Shown here: piece by piece, positions 24,690 through 37,142 of the stretch | Layout: each line of letters opens with the position of its first letter | Position numbering within the stretch: position 1 is the first letter of the stretch | NCBI GenBank assembly: GCA_963920635.1 | Contig: OY987302.1 | Coordinates: 43,341,500 to 43,405,499 of the forward strand | From: Pseudeuparius sepicola | Taxonomy: Eukaryota > Arthropoda > Insecta > Coleoptera > Anthribidae | Direction: 5' to 3' | Length of the DNA: 64,000 nucleotides | Translations under genes and position numbers: made by a program | The notes under the pieces: generated by a model | What the model was told of the DNA's origin: nothing | The model's database searches: none | Seen by the model: the letters and a program-made list of their open reading frames with translations, nothing else

Positions 24690-26326
24690 TAGCAACTTCA
24701 TATTTTAAACAATTAAACGCGAAAAATTAGTTTTTATAGTCTAGCAAACTAGACAATGAAACTTCTAAAAACATTCCTATTACCGGCTGTTAAATTATTT
24801 TTAGTAAAATTTCTAGTAAAAAATATTAAAATATAAAGAAATAAGGGGGATCACCCTGTATCTAGGTACTTGTTGTTGCTGAAAAGTGGCTGGACAGGCT
24901 GATTCAAACGTAATATAACGTTTGTTTTTAAAGCCAACATGTGTCTTATATCATTGTCATCATCATCATTATGTGATAGTATTTTTGAAATTAAGTACCT
25001 ACGGTTTTTGGTATAACGGATTTAAAAAAGATTCATTTCCAAGTTACACGGTGTTAAAACACAGTGTTAGCCCTGGTATTATACCTGGAGAGATTTCCAT
25101 ATTATGACCTAATATTAAGTCCCCTTTGCAACCATTGGTGGAGATACTTGTGACCGGTTTAATTAATTAATAACAGAACAGTAAGTACGGTCGTCTGCAA
25201 ACACATTTCTTGCACTCTCCGATAGTACATTTAATCTTAAAAATTATTTTTCGTGCTCCCTTCCCCGTAAGTTCACTTTACATGCTCGCCAACAGGTCCG
25301 AAAGCGAAAGTGAAATGTTCGAGGTGCCCTGTTGCTAGGTACCTACAAAAAGTATTGCCTAGTAACGATGCAACGAAAACTACTTATTTAAAAAAATACC
25401 ATCACATATTGTCGAGTCCGACATTAAAAATGATTATCTCTGTATATTTTTATATTTTAGTGTATGTTGGAGAACAGAGAATAACACAAACAAATTTGTA
25501 TAAAAGGATTAAGACTTATAAAACAGATATTTGAAATTTCAAGGCTTACTTCTTAATCGTTAGATGTTAGATACCACATTACGATCTTCTGCGCCAGATA
25601 CGTATAAAGGAAAAAAAGCTGTATCTCTAATTAATTTTCACTTGATTTTAAAAATGGAAAAATCGGTATTCAAGATTTATGGGATTACCTTATTAAATAA
25701 AAAAAATAATTCCATTTGCCTCTTGCAGCATAATCAGAAGTGGAATAAAGGCATGAATAGTGTAATAATGTGACGAATAATTTCCCATTATCCCCAACAA
25801 ATTTGGAAAATAAAAAATAGGTATATATTGTGACTCTTTAACCTGTACACAAATTTTAGCCAGAGGTAAAGTGATACATTAATAATATATTTGATGAAAA
25901 TTACGCACGCCTATGACATACTTTAATAATTTGTTAGGTTTTAAGATTCTCTTGTTGCAATTTTGTCACGAAAATGCTACAAATAAAACAACATCGAAAA
26001 CCCTTTGGGGTACGACCGGAAAATACTTACCTATAAGAAATGATTGTTTTTTTTTTCTTTTAAACACCAGTGATAGAGATTAACTAATAGGCCAGGGAAA
26101 ATAGAATTTGACCTAGACAAAAATATTAACTGCAATTTTGTTTTACCATATCAAAATTATAAGTAAATACGTTGGTAGAAACCAAAAATTAAACATTTTG
26201 AAAAAACGGAACCTTGAGTTACCTCAAAAAACACCTATTTTTCGTTAGAAATTTCGAGCAAAAATGTTAACTGGATTTTTTTAGATTCTTTAGGTAAAAA
26301 ACTTCCATTGCTAATATGTATTAAGA
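24690..26326. other. Non-coding stretch
   Basis: No gene is supported. It contains a truncated dispersed repeat at 25250-25385. CACCCTGTA at about 24854 resembles an isolated element end. Confidence 0.5.
25250..25385 (-). repeat. Truncated, reversed copy of the tRNA-like dispersed family
   Basis: The reverse complement matches the distal end of the copy at 51076-51804. Shared strings include GGGCACCTCGAACATTTCAC, GACCTGTTGGCGAGCATG and AAAGTGAACTTACGGGGAAG. Only the terminal ~135 bp is present; the tRNA-like part is missing. Confidence 0.85.
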
Positions 26327-26662
26327 AATTAAACATCTTAAGAATATGGTAGTAACTTAGATCGACAAAGAGAGATAAAAATCGGGATAATTTTCTATTT
26401 CGGCAAAAGCAAAAATATTAACTCGTTTTTATTGCAGATGATCATTCCCTTTTACAAATAAAATTATGATTTTTATGAAAAGTGGCAACATTGCAATTAA
26501 ACATTTTAAGAATATGGTAGTAACTTAGATCGACAAAGAGAGATAAAAATCGGGATAATTTTCTATTTCGGCAAAAGCAAAAATATTAACTCGTTTTTAT
26601 TGCAGATGATCATTCCCTTTTACAAATAAAATTATGATTTTTATGAAAAGTGGCAACATTGC
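26327..26662. repeat. 168-bp tandem duplication
   Basis: 26327-26494 and 26495-26662 are direct copies with one difference seen (AACATCTTAAG versus AACATTTTAAG). Recent local duplication, non-coding. Confidence 0.95.
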
Positions 26663-27070
26663 AGACTTTAAATTAGGACAGTGGATGGAACAAGGAATAA
26701 AGTAAGAGGTCCCAAAACTTTAAAAAAAATTTCGTGGAAAACAAATTGAAACAAATAATTTTATAGGTGTGCTCCAGGTCTTCAACTTTAAACTTTAACC
26801 CGGGTGAAAACTTGTATGGGTCACCCTGTCTGTATAGGGGTTGTTTATCAATGTCATGGGTCACCCGACATTCAAATGGTTAGATAACTACATGAAGATG
26901 TTTGTCAAATCCGGATCCGCCTGATAGTTGACTGTGGTTTTTTGGGGTCTAGAGTAATTACAACATAATAATTATGCTTTAGGGATAGTTAGTGTAGCAG
27001 AATAGCGTGGACTCCCAGAAAATTCCCCGGAAAGGCTGAAGTGACCAAAAAGAATTTAGCGCATTTGCTT

Positions 27071-27312
27071 ATACCGTACTTTCACCGTTTTAGTATACAT
27101 AGCCATGGCTGGGCGGCGCGCCGCCGTGTATTCGGCTAGGTTCGTCAGTCGTTGGCGGGGGGCGGGGCGTGTTTTTTGCTCGCAAAACTCGACTGATAAG
27201 CGGTGCGGGACTACTGTGTACTCCCCCCGCCAACGACTGACAAACCTAGCTGGATGCACGGCGACGCGCGGCCTATTCACCTATGTCTACTAAAACGGTG
27301 AAAGTACGGTAT
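27071..27312. mobile_element. GC-rich palindromic MITE (~240 bp)
   Basis: Ends ATACCGTACTTTCACCGTTT and its mirror AAACGGTGAAAGTACGGTAT are perfect. Arms continue with CTAGGTTCGTCAGTCGTTGG against CCAACGACTGACAAACCTAG. The interior is far more GC-rich than the surroundings. The ends are compatible with a TA target, but the symmetry makes the exact duplication ambiguous. Overlapping open frames on both strands arise from the palindrome and are not genes. Confidence 0.85.
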
Positions 27313-27560
27313 TCTTCAGAGCAGAGATTAATGCGGATTCAGTTGAATAATATACCATTAGTTCTTGCTTCAGAAGTGGAAAGGCTCAAATAAAAAATCA
27401 GTTATAATAAAAGATTAATATTCCTGATGTCAAAATAGCTTTGAAGTATCTACGCCACTGTGTAATTATCCAGGGTAAACTCCCAAGTCCGGAGAGCAAA
27501 GCAAACTTCTCCGGATTTTTTCCGAAAATAGAGGGCAAATTTTTACGTTTACGAGCGGAC

Positions 27561-30286
27561 AAAATATCCATACATTTTACAAGAAAAATTTCGGGCTCTT
27601 GTAGTTGAGAATATTATTTCACGATAACGATTCCTTTATTAATTTTTTGTATAATATCTCCCAAAAGATCAATTTTGAACGAGTTTCTTGTTTTAAATAA
27701 TCGTGAAAGCGACAGCTTCAGCTTATGGGCGTCCGAGTAAGCAAACATGACGCTTGGATGTCCAAGGCAGGCGTGACTTTCTCGCAGTCGTGGTATTTTA
27801 GCTTTGGGATTATAATTCCTAAAATTAACGAAAGGTTTTACCGATAATAGGCACACCACTTGTTATATTACCCCTGATTAGGTCTCAAAGCACTTTTAAG
27901 GAAAAAACAATAAGTAATTACAATCTTTACCCTATAATAATATATTTTGGAATAGTCGTTTAAAGATAGCTGCTACAACACGAGTATGAGAATTAGGTAA
28001 AATTAGAGCCTTAGGCGAGTGTTGCACAGAAAGGAATGTCTTAATATCCATTAAATGTAGCCATAAAAACTAGATAGGTAAGTAACTACCTACTTTAGTT
28101 TTCAATGAAATAGGTATATATCATAATATAATATAACGCCTAAATGAACTTGTGGCTTTTTTTTTAGATAACTCACTAAATAAACAAGTAAGACGTTTTC
28201 TGGAAACCTGTTAATCTTACTTTTGTCTCTCCAACTGAAAATAAAATTCTTCGTATCTGTTTGCTGATTTTGCGGGTCATGCATTTTTACTTACTGCTCT
28301 TGTGGCTGTGGCCTGCTCTATAAATTTTGGTGGTGGTGAGTTCTCAATTTTACTCTTATTATGGTACATTTCCAGAGATTTTCGATGCAAAAAGCACAAA
28401 TTTTAGCGATGCACTAAACAGTAATAAACAGTGGATAACTGTGAACTGTCAAAATTGACAAACTTTAATGGCCACAACAAGCTATAAATAATATTGACCG
28501 AACGATAAACTGGTATTGTAATGAACTTCTATTAAAATACGGTCTTCTGGCGAAAACACCGATCTATCAGGGTGTTTGTTTTTAAAACCAAATATGTTGG
28601 GCCACTTTTACGATATCTACATCCAGTTTAACGCGCAAGCTGACCTTTCTAAAACACGATAGTTATTGTGCCAATTTTACATAAAACTTTTGTAGTAAAT
28701 AAATAAGTATGAGAGTAGAAAAACGAATTTTAGTAATATCTACTAAAGTATAAGCCAACAATAACTAAAACAAATAAGGAAATTTCAACATAAACAGTGG
28801 CGTAGCTTCAAATTTTGGACCCCCCCCCCCCCGCCAAATTAAATTTGGGCCCCCTCAAACTGGAAAATAAAAAAACATACACGGAGGTGAAACTATCACA
28901 AACTTTATTTCTTAGTAAATAAAAACAAAAATGTTTTGAAAACAAAAATATATCTACAAGGTGTCCAACTATCCAACTTTAAAACTGTACAAATCCGTGA
29001 AATCAGTCAGTGAAAACAGTCGAATGGTCAAGAGAACCACTCAAAGTGTTGGTGTGCAAAGATCCAATACAAAATATACAGGGTGCTATTATCTATGCCA
29101 TCTCGAAGTAATGAATTTTTGGAACTTAATACGGGTCAAAAAAAGAGTATATCAAAACTGCCCCAGACACTATAAATGAACGAACTAAGTCAACAAATAC
29201 AGAAGCCTGCCAGTCAGTAAGTCCATATCAGTTTAAGTGGCTGGTGTACCACAACAGGAAACGCACAGAAAATGTATCGTCTTATTTGTCTTAGACAGTG
29301 ACTTTGTTGAGAAAGGTCCAATAATTTAAATTGTTTTTATTTGTTTGTTGGCATTTTGTTCAGAAATAAATTAGGTACTTTTGTATTTGTTAATATTTTT
29401 TCAATGATTCCAAAGCATTCATGATCCGTATAAAGTTTTTTAAAATTTCAGCATTTTGAGATGGCCCAGAGAAAAACAGCCCGTTGTATTAAACGTTTGC
29501 GATCCAACATTTTGAGTGGTCCTGTTGATTATTAAACTGTTTTGATGGGATTTCATATCACACTTTACTCGCCTGATGCCTTTAAAATTCCTAATTTGCT
29601 CATAACTTTGACACCCTGCAGAATGGAACTCCCTGTACCTATGTCTTTTGTTCAAATTTGGTATATGGGGGGTTTGCGGTGTTATGATTAACCCTGTGGT
29701 CTCAGGTTTTAAATAAATGAATCGCGAAAAGCTTTTCGTGAAAATCGGGGATATAAAAAAATCGTCGCCATCTTTGCATCTTCACAATGGTAGAAAAGTC
29801 AAAAGAAGCGGTTTTCGAAGGCCTTTCAAGGCGATTGATGCACAATGCGTTTGCTACCCTAACATAAAGAGTGCTTAATATAACTAGATGATATCATAGT
29901 CTTTAGTGTAGGAGACATGAACTTTAATTAGTTCGCTTTTATCCATTGCTGCAGCTTCTTCAGCTTGTATAGAAAGTAATTCTGAATTGCTTATTCTGTC
30001 TTTGGAACAACAATTTCTCTAACAGTTACAGGAAGGTTCAAAAATATAATATTCAAAACAGAACAGAACAGGGAGTATAGGCCCGGTCGAGGGGAGGTCG
30101 TCGAGGGTTCGAGGGGGCCCCCTTGATGGCAGGGCCCCCCCGCGACCGCGGGGTTTCGCGGTATGGTAGCTATGCCACTGAACATAAATACGTATTCAAA
30201 AACAAAACATTTCTTATTGATTCAATAACTCGTTCAATAAAGAATCTACTTACTAAACTGTAATTAGATTGTAGGCATTTATAAAA
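27561..30286. repeat. Segmental tandem duplication, copy 1 (~2.72 kb)
   Basis: Starts at AAAATATCCATACATTTTAC and ends at GTAGGCATTTATAAAAA, repeating at 30284-33009. It contains AT-rich DNA and one complete hAT element with its target duplications. The short open frames in it occur identically in copy 2. Nothing identifies a host gene. Confidence 0.95.
28795..30180. mobile_element. hAT-type element, 1,386 bp (in duplication copy 1)
   Basis: Left end CAGTGGCGTAGC and right end GCTATGCCACTG form inverted termini. Perfect 8-bp duplications AACATAAA lie at 28787-28794 and 30181-30188. Subterminal poly-C/GGGCCCCC blocks match the style of the 19.4-kb element. Inside are two inverted, diverged copies of the 'RTTQSV' repeat (28961-29115 plus, 29455-29640 minus). 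No transposase is visible, so it is non-autonomous. Confidence 0.9.
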
Positions 30287-33009
30287 ATATCCATACATTT
30301 TACAAGAAAAATTTCGGGCTCTTGTAGTTGAGAATATTATTTCACGATAACGATTCCTTTATTAATTTTTTGTATAATATCTCCCAAAAGATCAATTTTG
30401 AACGAGTTTCTTGTTTTAAATAATCGTGAAAGCGACAGCTTCAGCTTATGGGCGTCCGAGTAAGCAAACATGACGCTTGGATGTCCAAGGCAGGCGTGAC
30501 TTTCTCGCAGTCGTGGTATTTTAGCTTTGGGATTATAATTCCTAAAATTAACGAAAGGTTTTACCGATAATAGGCACACCACTTGTTATATTACCCCTGA
30601 TTAGGTCTCAAAGCACTTTTAAGGAAAAAACAATAAGTAATTACAATCTTTACCCTATAATAATATATTTTGGAATAGTCGTTTAAAGATAGCTGCTACA
30701 ACACGAGTATGAGAATTAGGTAAAATTAGAGCCTTAGGCGAGTGTTGCACAGAAAGGAATGTCTTAATATCCATTAAATGTAGCCATAAAAACTAGATAG
30801 GTAAGTAACTACCTACTTTAGTTTTCAATGAAATAGGTATATATCATAATATAATATAACGCCTAAATGAACTTGTGGCTTTTTTTTTAGATAACTCACA
30901 AAATAAACAAGTAAGACGTTTTCTGGAAACCTGTTAATCTTACTTTTGTCTCTCCAACTGAAAATAAAATTCTTCGTATCTGTTTGCTGATTTTGCGGGT
31001 CATGCATTTTTACTTACTGCTCTTGTGGCTGTGGCCTGCTCTATAAATTTTGGTGGTGGTGAGTTCTCAATTTTACTCTTATTATGGTACATTTCCAGAG
31101 ATTTTCGATGCAAAAAGCACAAATTTTAGCGATGCACTAAACAGTAATAAACAGTGGATAACTGTGAACTGTCAAAATTGACAAACTTTAATGGCCACAA
31201 CAAGCTATAAATAATATTGACCGAACGATAAACTGGTATTGTAATGAACTTCTATTAAAATACGGTCTTCTGGCGAAAACACCGATCTATCAGGGTGTTT
31301 GTTTTTAAAACCAAATATGTTGGGCCACTTTTACGATATCTACATCCAGTTTAACGCGCAAGCTGACCTTTCTAAAACACGATAGTTATTGTGCCAATTT
31401 TACATAAAACTTTTGTAGTAAATAAATAAGTATGAGAGTAGAAAAACGAATTTTAGTAATATCTACTAAAGTATAAGCCAACAATAACTAAAACAAATAA
31501 GGAAATTTCAACATAAACAGTGGCGTAGCTTCAAATTTTGGACCCCCCCCCCCGCCAAATTAAATTTGGGCCCCCTCAAACTGGAAAATAAAAAAACATA
31601 CACGGAGGTGAAACTATCACAAACTTTATTTCTTAGTAAATAAAAACAAAAATGTTTTGAAAACAAAAATATATCTACAAGGTGTCCAACTATCCAACTT
31701 TAAAACTGTACAAATCCGTGAAATCAGTCAGTGAAAACAGTCGAATGGTCAAGAGAACCACTCAAAGTGTTGGTGTGCAAAGATCCAATACAAAATATAC
31801 AGGGTGCTATTATCTATGCCATCTCGAAGTAATGAATTTTTGGAACTTAATACGGGTCAAAAAAAGAGTATATCAAAACTGCCCCAGACACTATAAATGA
31901 ACGAACTAAGTCAACAAATACAGAAGCCTGCCAGTCAGTAAGTCCATATCAGTTTAAGTGGCTGGTGTACCACAACAGGAAACGCACAGAAAATGTATCG
32001 TCTTATTTGTCTTAGATAGTGACTTTGTTGAGAAAGGTCCAATAATTTAAATTGTTTTTATTTGTTTGTTGGCATTTTGTTCAGAAATAAATTAGGTACT
32101 TTTGTATTTGTTAATATTTTTTCAATGATTCCAAAGCATTCATGATCCGTATAAAGTTTTTTAAAATTTCAGCATTTTGAGATGGCCCAGAGAAAAACAG
32201 CCCGTTGTATTAAACGTTTGCGATCCAACATTTTGAGTGGTCCTGTTGATTATTAAACTGTTTTGATGGGATTTCATATCACACTTTACTCGCCTGATGC
32301 CTTTAAAATTCCTAATTTGCTCATAACTTTGACACCCTGCAGAATGGAACTCCCTGTACCTATGTCTTTTGTTCAAATTTGGTATATGGGGGGTTTGCGG
32401 TGTTATGATTAACCCTGTGGTCTCAGGTTTTAAATAAATGAATCGCGAAAAGCTTTTCGTGAAAATCGGGGATATAAAAAAATCGTCGCCATCTTTGCAT
32501 CTTCACAATGGTAGAAAAGTCAAAAGAAGCGGTTTTCGAAGGCCTTTCAAGGCGATTGATGCACAATGCGTTTGCTACCCTAACATAAAGAGTGCTTAAT
32601 ATAACTAGATGATATCATAGTCTTTAGTGTAGGAGACATGAACTTTAATTAGTTCGCTTTTATCCATTGCTGCAGCTTCTTCAGCTTGTATAGAAAGTAA
32701 TTCTGAATTGCTTATTCTGTCTTTGGAACAACAATTTCTCTAACAGTTACAGGAAGGTTCAAAAATATAATATTCAAAACAGAACAGAACAGGGAGTATA
32801 GGCCCGGTCGAGGGGAGGTCGTCGAGGGTTCGAGGGGGCCCCCTTGATGGCAGGGCCCCCCCGCGACCGCGGGGTTTCGCGGTATGGTAGCTATGCCACT
32901 GAACATAAATACGTATTCAAAAACAAAACATTTCTTATTGATTCAATAACTCGTTCAATAAAGAATCTACTTACTAAACTGTAATTAGATTGTAGGCATT
33001 TATAAAAAA
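30284..33009. repeat. Segmental tandem duplication, copy 2 (~2.72 kb)
   Basis: Offset 2,723 bp before and 2,721 bp after the poly-C tract. Differences seen: T to A within ATAACTCAC(T/A)AAATAA (~28170 versus ~30900), C-run of 13 versus 11 (28820 versus 31543), and C to T within CTTAGA(C/T)AGTGAC (~29296 versus ~32017). The copies meet at a 4-5 bp A run. Confidence 0.95.
31518..32901. mobile_element. hAT-type element, duplicated copy (1,384 bp)
   Basis: Identical organisation to 28795-30180, including the same target duplication AACATAAA at 31510-31517 and 32902-32909. It was therefore copied with the segment rather than inserted independently. The length differs only by the poly-C tract. Confidence 0.9.
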
Positions 33010-33961
33010 ATAATAGGTACCTACCTAAAAAGCGTGTGACAATGATTTATTTCTGACCAACTTAAACTGGAGTCGGTTTAATGAGCTGATTTCAAAAATT
33101 ATGTAGTCTTTCCCTAAAAAATAAATTTTATACATTTTATCAAGTTTGCGATATTCTTTTGTTTTATCCGGTGATGGATTCTGGCGGTTTAGAAAAAGTC
33201 AACAGAGGTAGCTATACGGCTCTAGTAAAAAGTAGAGCAGTGTTACCTAAATCATTATTAGCATAGTAGCATATTATACTTTTATATAGCTTTCTCATTA
33301 ATGCATACACGTCACACTTAAAAATGTTGGCACAAGAAGAGTTTCTTTAGGGCGTATGATAAATTACCAAGGATTTTCGCAGGCACGAGACAGCAGTGGT
33401 AGGGTATAACAATGCAAAATCCAAGGTTAAGATTTTGTGATAAAAATAGGATTTTGTTGTACCTAATTATAACATTATACCAATTGATAATTATTATGTA
33501 TAAAAAATATTTTCATATTTTTTATAAAAAGAGATTTACAACAATTTACTACAATATACAATTACAATTCTCTGTCTCCTTTATCTCCTTTTACTACTTA
33601 TACCAGGTTCGGTTTAATATGCGGTTAAAAAAGTGTTTTGCTCGTATTTTATTACCGAGGCGCCTGTTCTAGAGTTACCCTGGTAAAATATAAATGAACT
33701 CACTTGTAACACAGTGATATACGGGGCGCGATTTATTTCATAGCATTTACCAGACCCTGCTACTTCTAAAAATACCGTTCTTATCAGCAGAAATCACCCG
33801 TATAAAATCCAAAGGTTTTTATGCGGGTCAAGGAGGCAGACAATAAGAAAGAGAGCGTAGCGATTTGTTGGTCGGCGTTTTGGTTTTGTGTGTAGATTTT
33901 TGTGTGGCGTTGTTTTGTGTGAAACAAAATTATTGGTTTGCTTTGGTTTGAATTATTTCAG
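33010..33961. other. Non-coding stretch
   Basis: AT-rich with no supported gene. An imperfect hairpin lies around 33796-33828 (ACCCGTATAAAATCC against GGTTTTTATGCGGGT). Confidence 0.5.
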
Positions 33962-34162
33962 AGTTTAATTTATTCTTTTTTAGAGCATTTAAATAAAATT
34001 TTTATAATATTATTAAGGGCCACGCGCCGCCTAAGACTCTGCCTTGTTTTATGAAGCAAACGCCGCCCAAGCGTTTTTATGCTGTTCAAAGTTTATTTTA
34101 TTCTTTTTTAGAGCATTTAAATAAAATTTTTATAATATTATTAAGGGCCACGCGCCGCCTAA

Positions 34163-34763
34163 AGGTAGCCACACATTTCGTTTTAGGCGGACAGTTTTGT
34201 TCGACGAACAAGTCAGTTCGATCAAAACCGTCGCAAAACCGAAATGTAGTATTTTTTTTCTGGCAAACAAAACTGTCGAAAAAATCAGGTTGTACTTGAT
34301 TAGGGCGGCCGGTATTGTTCGCTGAACGAACGAGTTCGAACAAGTCTGATGTGTGTGGCATAAACATTTTTAAAAAACTACGGTTTTCGCAGTAACCTAC
34401 CTGCAGGATAGCAAAAATGACTGATCTACAATAAGTTTCGTAATCCATTCTTAAATAATTAAACCAATCTCCTGGTTTTAGTTTAAATTCATTCAGCAGA
34501 TTAATATGGGAAAAGTGAGTTCTCTTCAAAAGCCATTCCTTTGACCATTTTGACCGATTTCTTTTATTTTTTGTTTTTATAGCTAATGCCGCCGCCACTG
34601 CACACAAATATAACGTTCTCACCTCTCTCACAAATATTATTTTGTCGACTGAGGATGGAGAACAAAACTGAAGTGTGTGTAAACTCAACCTTTTGTGGTT
34701 TTGTTCGAACAGACTTGTTGGTCGAACAAAAATGTCCGGCAAAAGCGAAATGTGTGGCCACCT
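34163..34763 (-). mobile_element. PIF/Harbinger element, internally deleted, 601 bp
   Basis: Inverted termini: AGGTAGCCACACATTTCG at left and CGAAATGTGTGGCCACCT at right, continuing through TTGTTCGA(C/A)-rich arms. Flanked by the 3-bp target duplication TAA (34160-34162 and 34764-34766), the family's typical target. The interior retains a piece of transposase on the minus strand (34401-34605). Confidence 0.9.
34401..34605 (-). pseudogene. Harbinger transposase N-terminal exon fragment
   Basis: The minus-strand frame reads CAVAAALAI, a basic run KTKNKRNRSKW, then KEWLLKR and FNYLRMDYETY. These match the conserved N-terminal block of PIF/Harbinger nucleases (basic stretch, W..WLLKR, then NYLRM before the DDE core). 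It ends at CTGCAG|GTAGGT, a good splice donor on the minus strand, after which the DDE domain is missing. No acceptor exon follows within the element, so it cannot encode a working nuclease. The longer 234-codon frame around it is chance read-through of the inverted termini. Confidence 0.75.
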
Positions 34764-34820
34764 TAAGACTCTGCCTTGTTTTATGAAGCAAACGCCGCCC
34801 AAGCGTTTTTATGCTGTTCC

Positions 34821-36839
34821 AAGTGACTTCATTTATACCATACCTACTATTGTTGGAATTCGAGAGACTCAACCGTTTTCGAGAGAAATTAGGTACAGCG
34901 AAATGATTTAGGTACGCAATTGCACTGATAATGATTTAGCCAAAGTAGGCTACGAAACAGAAGTTGAAATAAAAATTTTGCAACTTTTTTGCAGAACAGA
35001 ATGCCGCCTTAGTGGGAAATTGGGGCAGTAGCCGATTTTAGCTATTGCGAGAACCTACTAATCCATTAAATCTCTTATTCACAAAGAAACCTTACAAAAA
35101 TATCCATCATTTATGACCGTGTAATATTTGGGTTTAGTTTGTGACACAAATGGAGAGCCTAAAGGAAATCGATTATTACCTTGTATAGGTACTTTTAAGA
35201 AGCATTTTATTTTTTATGTTAACTTTATTAATTACATAGTACTTTATGGTATTATTAGTACCTTATCGGTTGTCCCAAGATTACATTTATAATATAAACA
35301 CTTTCCTAATGTATGATATTCAAAAAATTTGGATCTTGCATCTGTACTGTATTCTGTACCATATTTTGTTTTACAGTGTTGGACTCTTGGTGAGTAGGTA
35401 CAGTAATATATTAGAGGCATGCTTTAAGTGCAAAAACACACAAGAACACCTCGTATGTGCATTCGTTAGTCGACACTATAGGTATTACTTACACATATTT
35501 ATGATTCTTTTAAAGAAGTTTTGCAAATCGTTTGTCTGGGCATCTGTATCACTTTTGAACTATACCGTTAAAATATAGGATATTGATACGAGGGTGTTAA
35601 TTATTTTTTGACGGCCATTCAGAAAATTAACTGTTTCTAGTCATTTTTCTGGTGGTAAAACATTGTTTTATATTCCAGAAAACAGCATGAGAATCCATAT
35701 ATTATAGGTACATTCTCCAAGTTTTGAAGTTTTTGTGTGTTTCTAAATCTAAAATCTTATTAGAGAAGGTATAATGGCATATTCCACACTCACGGCACTA
35801 CCAGCAGAATATTAGAAATTATTTCAACAATAGTGAAAATTGACTACATTTTACTTAGGTCATAATACACAGGTGTAAACTTGCTAATTGTTAATTAATA
35901 TTATATTTCACTATAACACAGCCAAGTAACAATAATTTCTAATCCTTGTAGTCTTTTTACACAAGAAATTTGGATGATCCACCTGCCATTTGTTGGTCAC
36001 TGGTTTTGTATAATTTATGAAAATGGTAGTTACTTGTGTACCAAGGCACTGCAGTTCAACTTTTTATAACGAATGCGGGATATAAATGATACACATAATA
36101 CAGGGTGTAGCAAAACAACATGTTAAAATTTAACGGGGTAACTGTGTATTTTGGACGCCAGTATACTTTGCCTAACATGCCTATATTTATAAAAATGTTT
36201 CCCTTATACACGATATTAAAGTTGCAACTTTACGAGTCTGGAAATAATGATTTTTCCGATAAATTCTCAAGAAAAAATCACGGAAAAATATATTTCTGGA
36301 CGTGTAATGAACGATATTATTTTATTATACTTCTTTGAAAACAAAAAGAGAAAAACGGAAGAAAATTTGAACAAATTATTTTCGAAAATAAACAAGCTGA
36401 CAGTACAGGGTTTGGTATGTATGATGCGCTTCCATTTTTACCCTCAAATTATTTCAAAGGAGATATGTCTCAAATTAATCTTTGTTGGATAAGGTGATAA
36501 AACTTCGAAAAATAATTACAGAAATGTATAGATATAAATATTGAAATACATACGAACTAAAATATGAAATGGGTATATCAGATAGCATACAGAATTTCTT
36601 CAATTTAGTTTACATTGTTGTATATTATATACCTATCTATTTTAAAGCCATATATTCGGTACTTTTATTCAGTGCACGGAAAGAGTGGAGATCGGGAAAA
36701 CTTTTTTCGTGCGCTAGCCTGAAATAGTTATTTTTGTTACAAGTACCTAAAATGAAGTTTTTCAGGAAGAATCATAGCTGTTTCCGGACGAGGCGTTAGC
36801 CGAGTCCGCAAAACTTTATTTAAGTACGTGTTACAAACA
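34821..36839. other. Non-coding stretch
   Basis: AT-rich. TACAGGGTG-like termini occur singly (36111, TACAGGGTGTAGC) without a located partner. Short frames lack support. Confidence 0.5.
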
Positions 36840-37106
36840 CTATTTTTTGTCATAGGCTCCCAAAATTTTGTTATACGCTTTTTACAATTCTTCAGGACGC
36901 TTAAATTTGCAAATTTTCCATAATTTTTGAAATCATAATGTTCGAAAAAGTTGGCTTAGAAATTGATATCGTAGCAACAAGTTTGTTTATTTGATAATGG
37001 TGTCATGTCATTCATTTATTTAGGGACTAGGCCGAAAAAGAAGCATTTTACGGACTTAAATGAGTCCGTAAAATAGCTATTTTTGGGAGCGTATGACAAA
37101 AAAGTC
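36840..37106. mobile_element. MITE-like inverted repeat (~265 bp)
   Basis: TTTTTTGTCATAGGCTCCCA (from 36843) mirrors TGGGAGCGTATGACAAAAAA (ending near 37103). The strong hairpin ATTTTACGGACT / AGTCCGTAAAAT lies near the right end (about 37045-37075). No coding. Confidence 0.65.
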
Positions 37107-37142
37107 TATTTTACATTATTACTAATACAGATTAATACTTAT

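Larger units (their letters stand above)
33962..34820. repeat. 128-bp tandem duplication, second copy interrupted by Harbinger element
   Basis: Unit 1 is 33962-34089. Unit 2 is 34090-34162 plus 34767-34820. Both contain GGGCCACGCGCCGCCTAA, and the continuation GACTCTGCCTTG resumes in unit 2 only after the inserted element. Unit 1 therefore preserves the uninterrupted target. Confidence 0.95.

Noticed and set aside
27056..27293. Two opposing ~60-75 codon frames
   Set aside because: Mirror images produced by the palindromic MITE.
34098..34802. A 234-residue minus-strand protein
   Set aside because: It spans the Harbinger element's inverted termini and both flanks. Only the central ~70 codons resemble transposase, ending at a splice donor.
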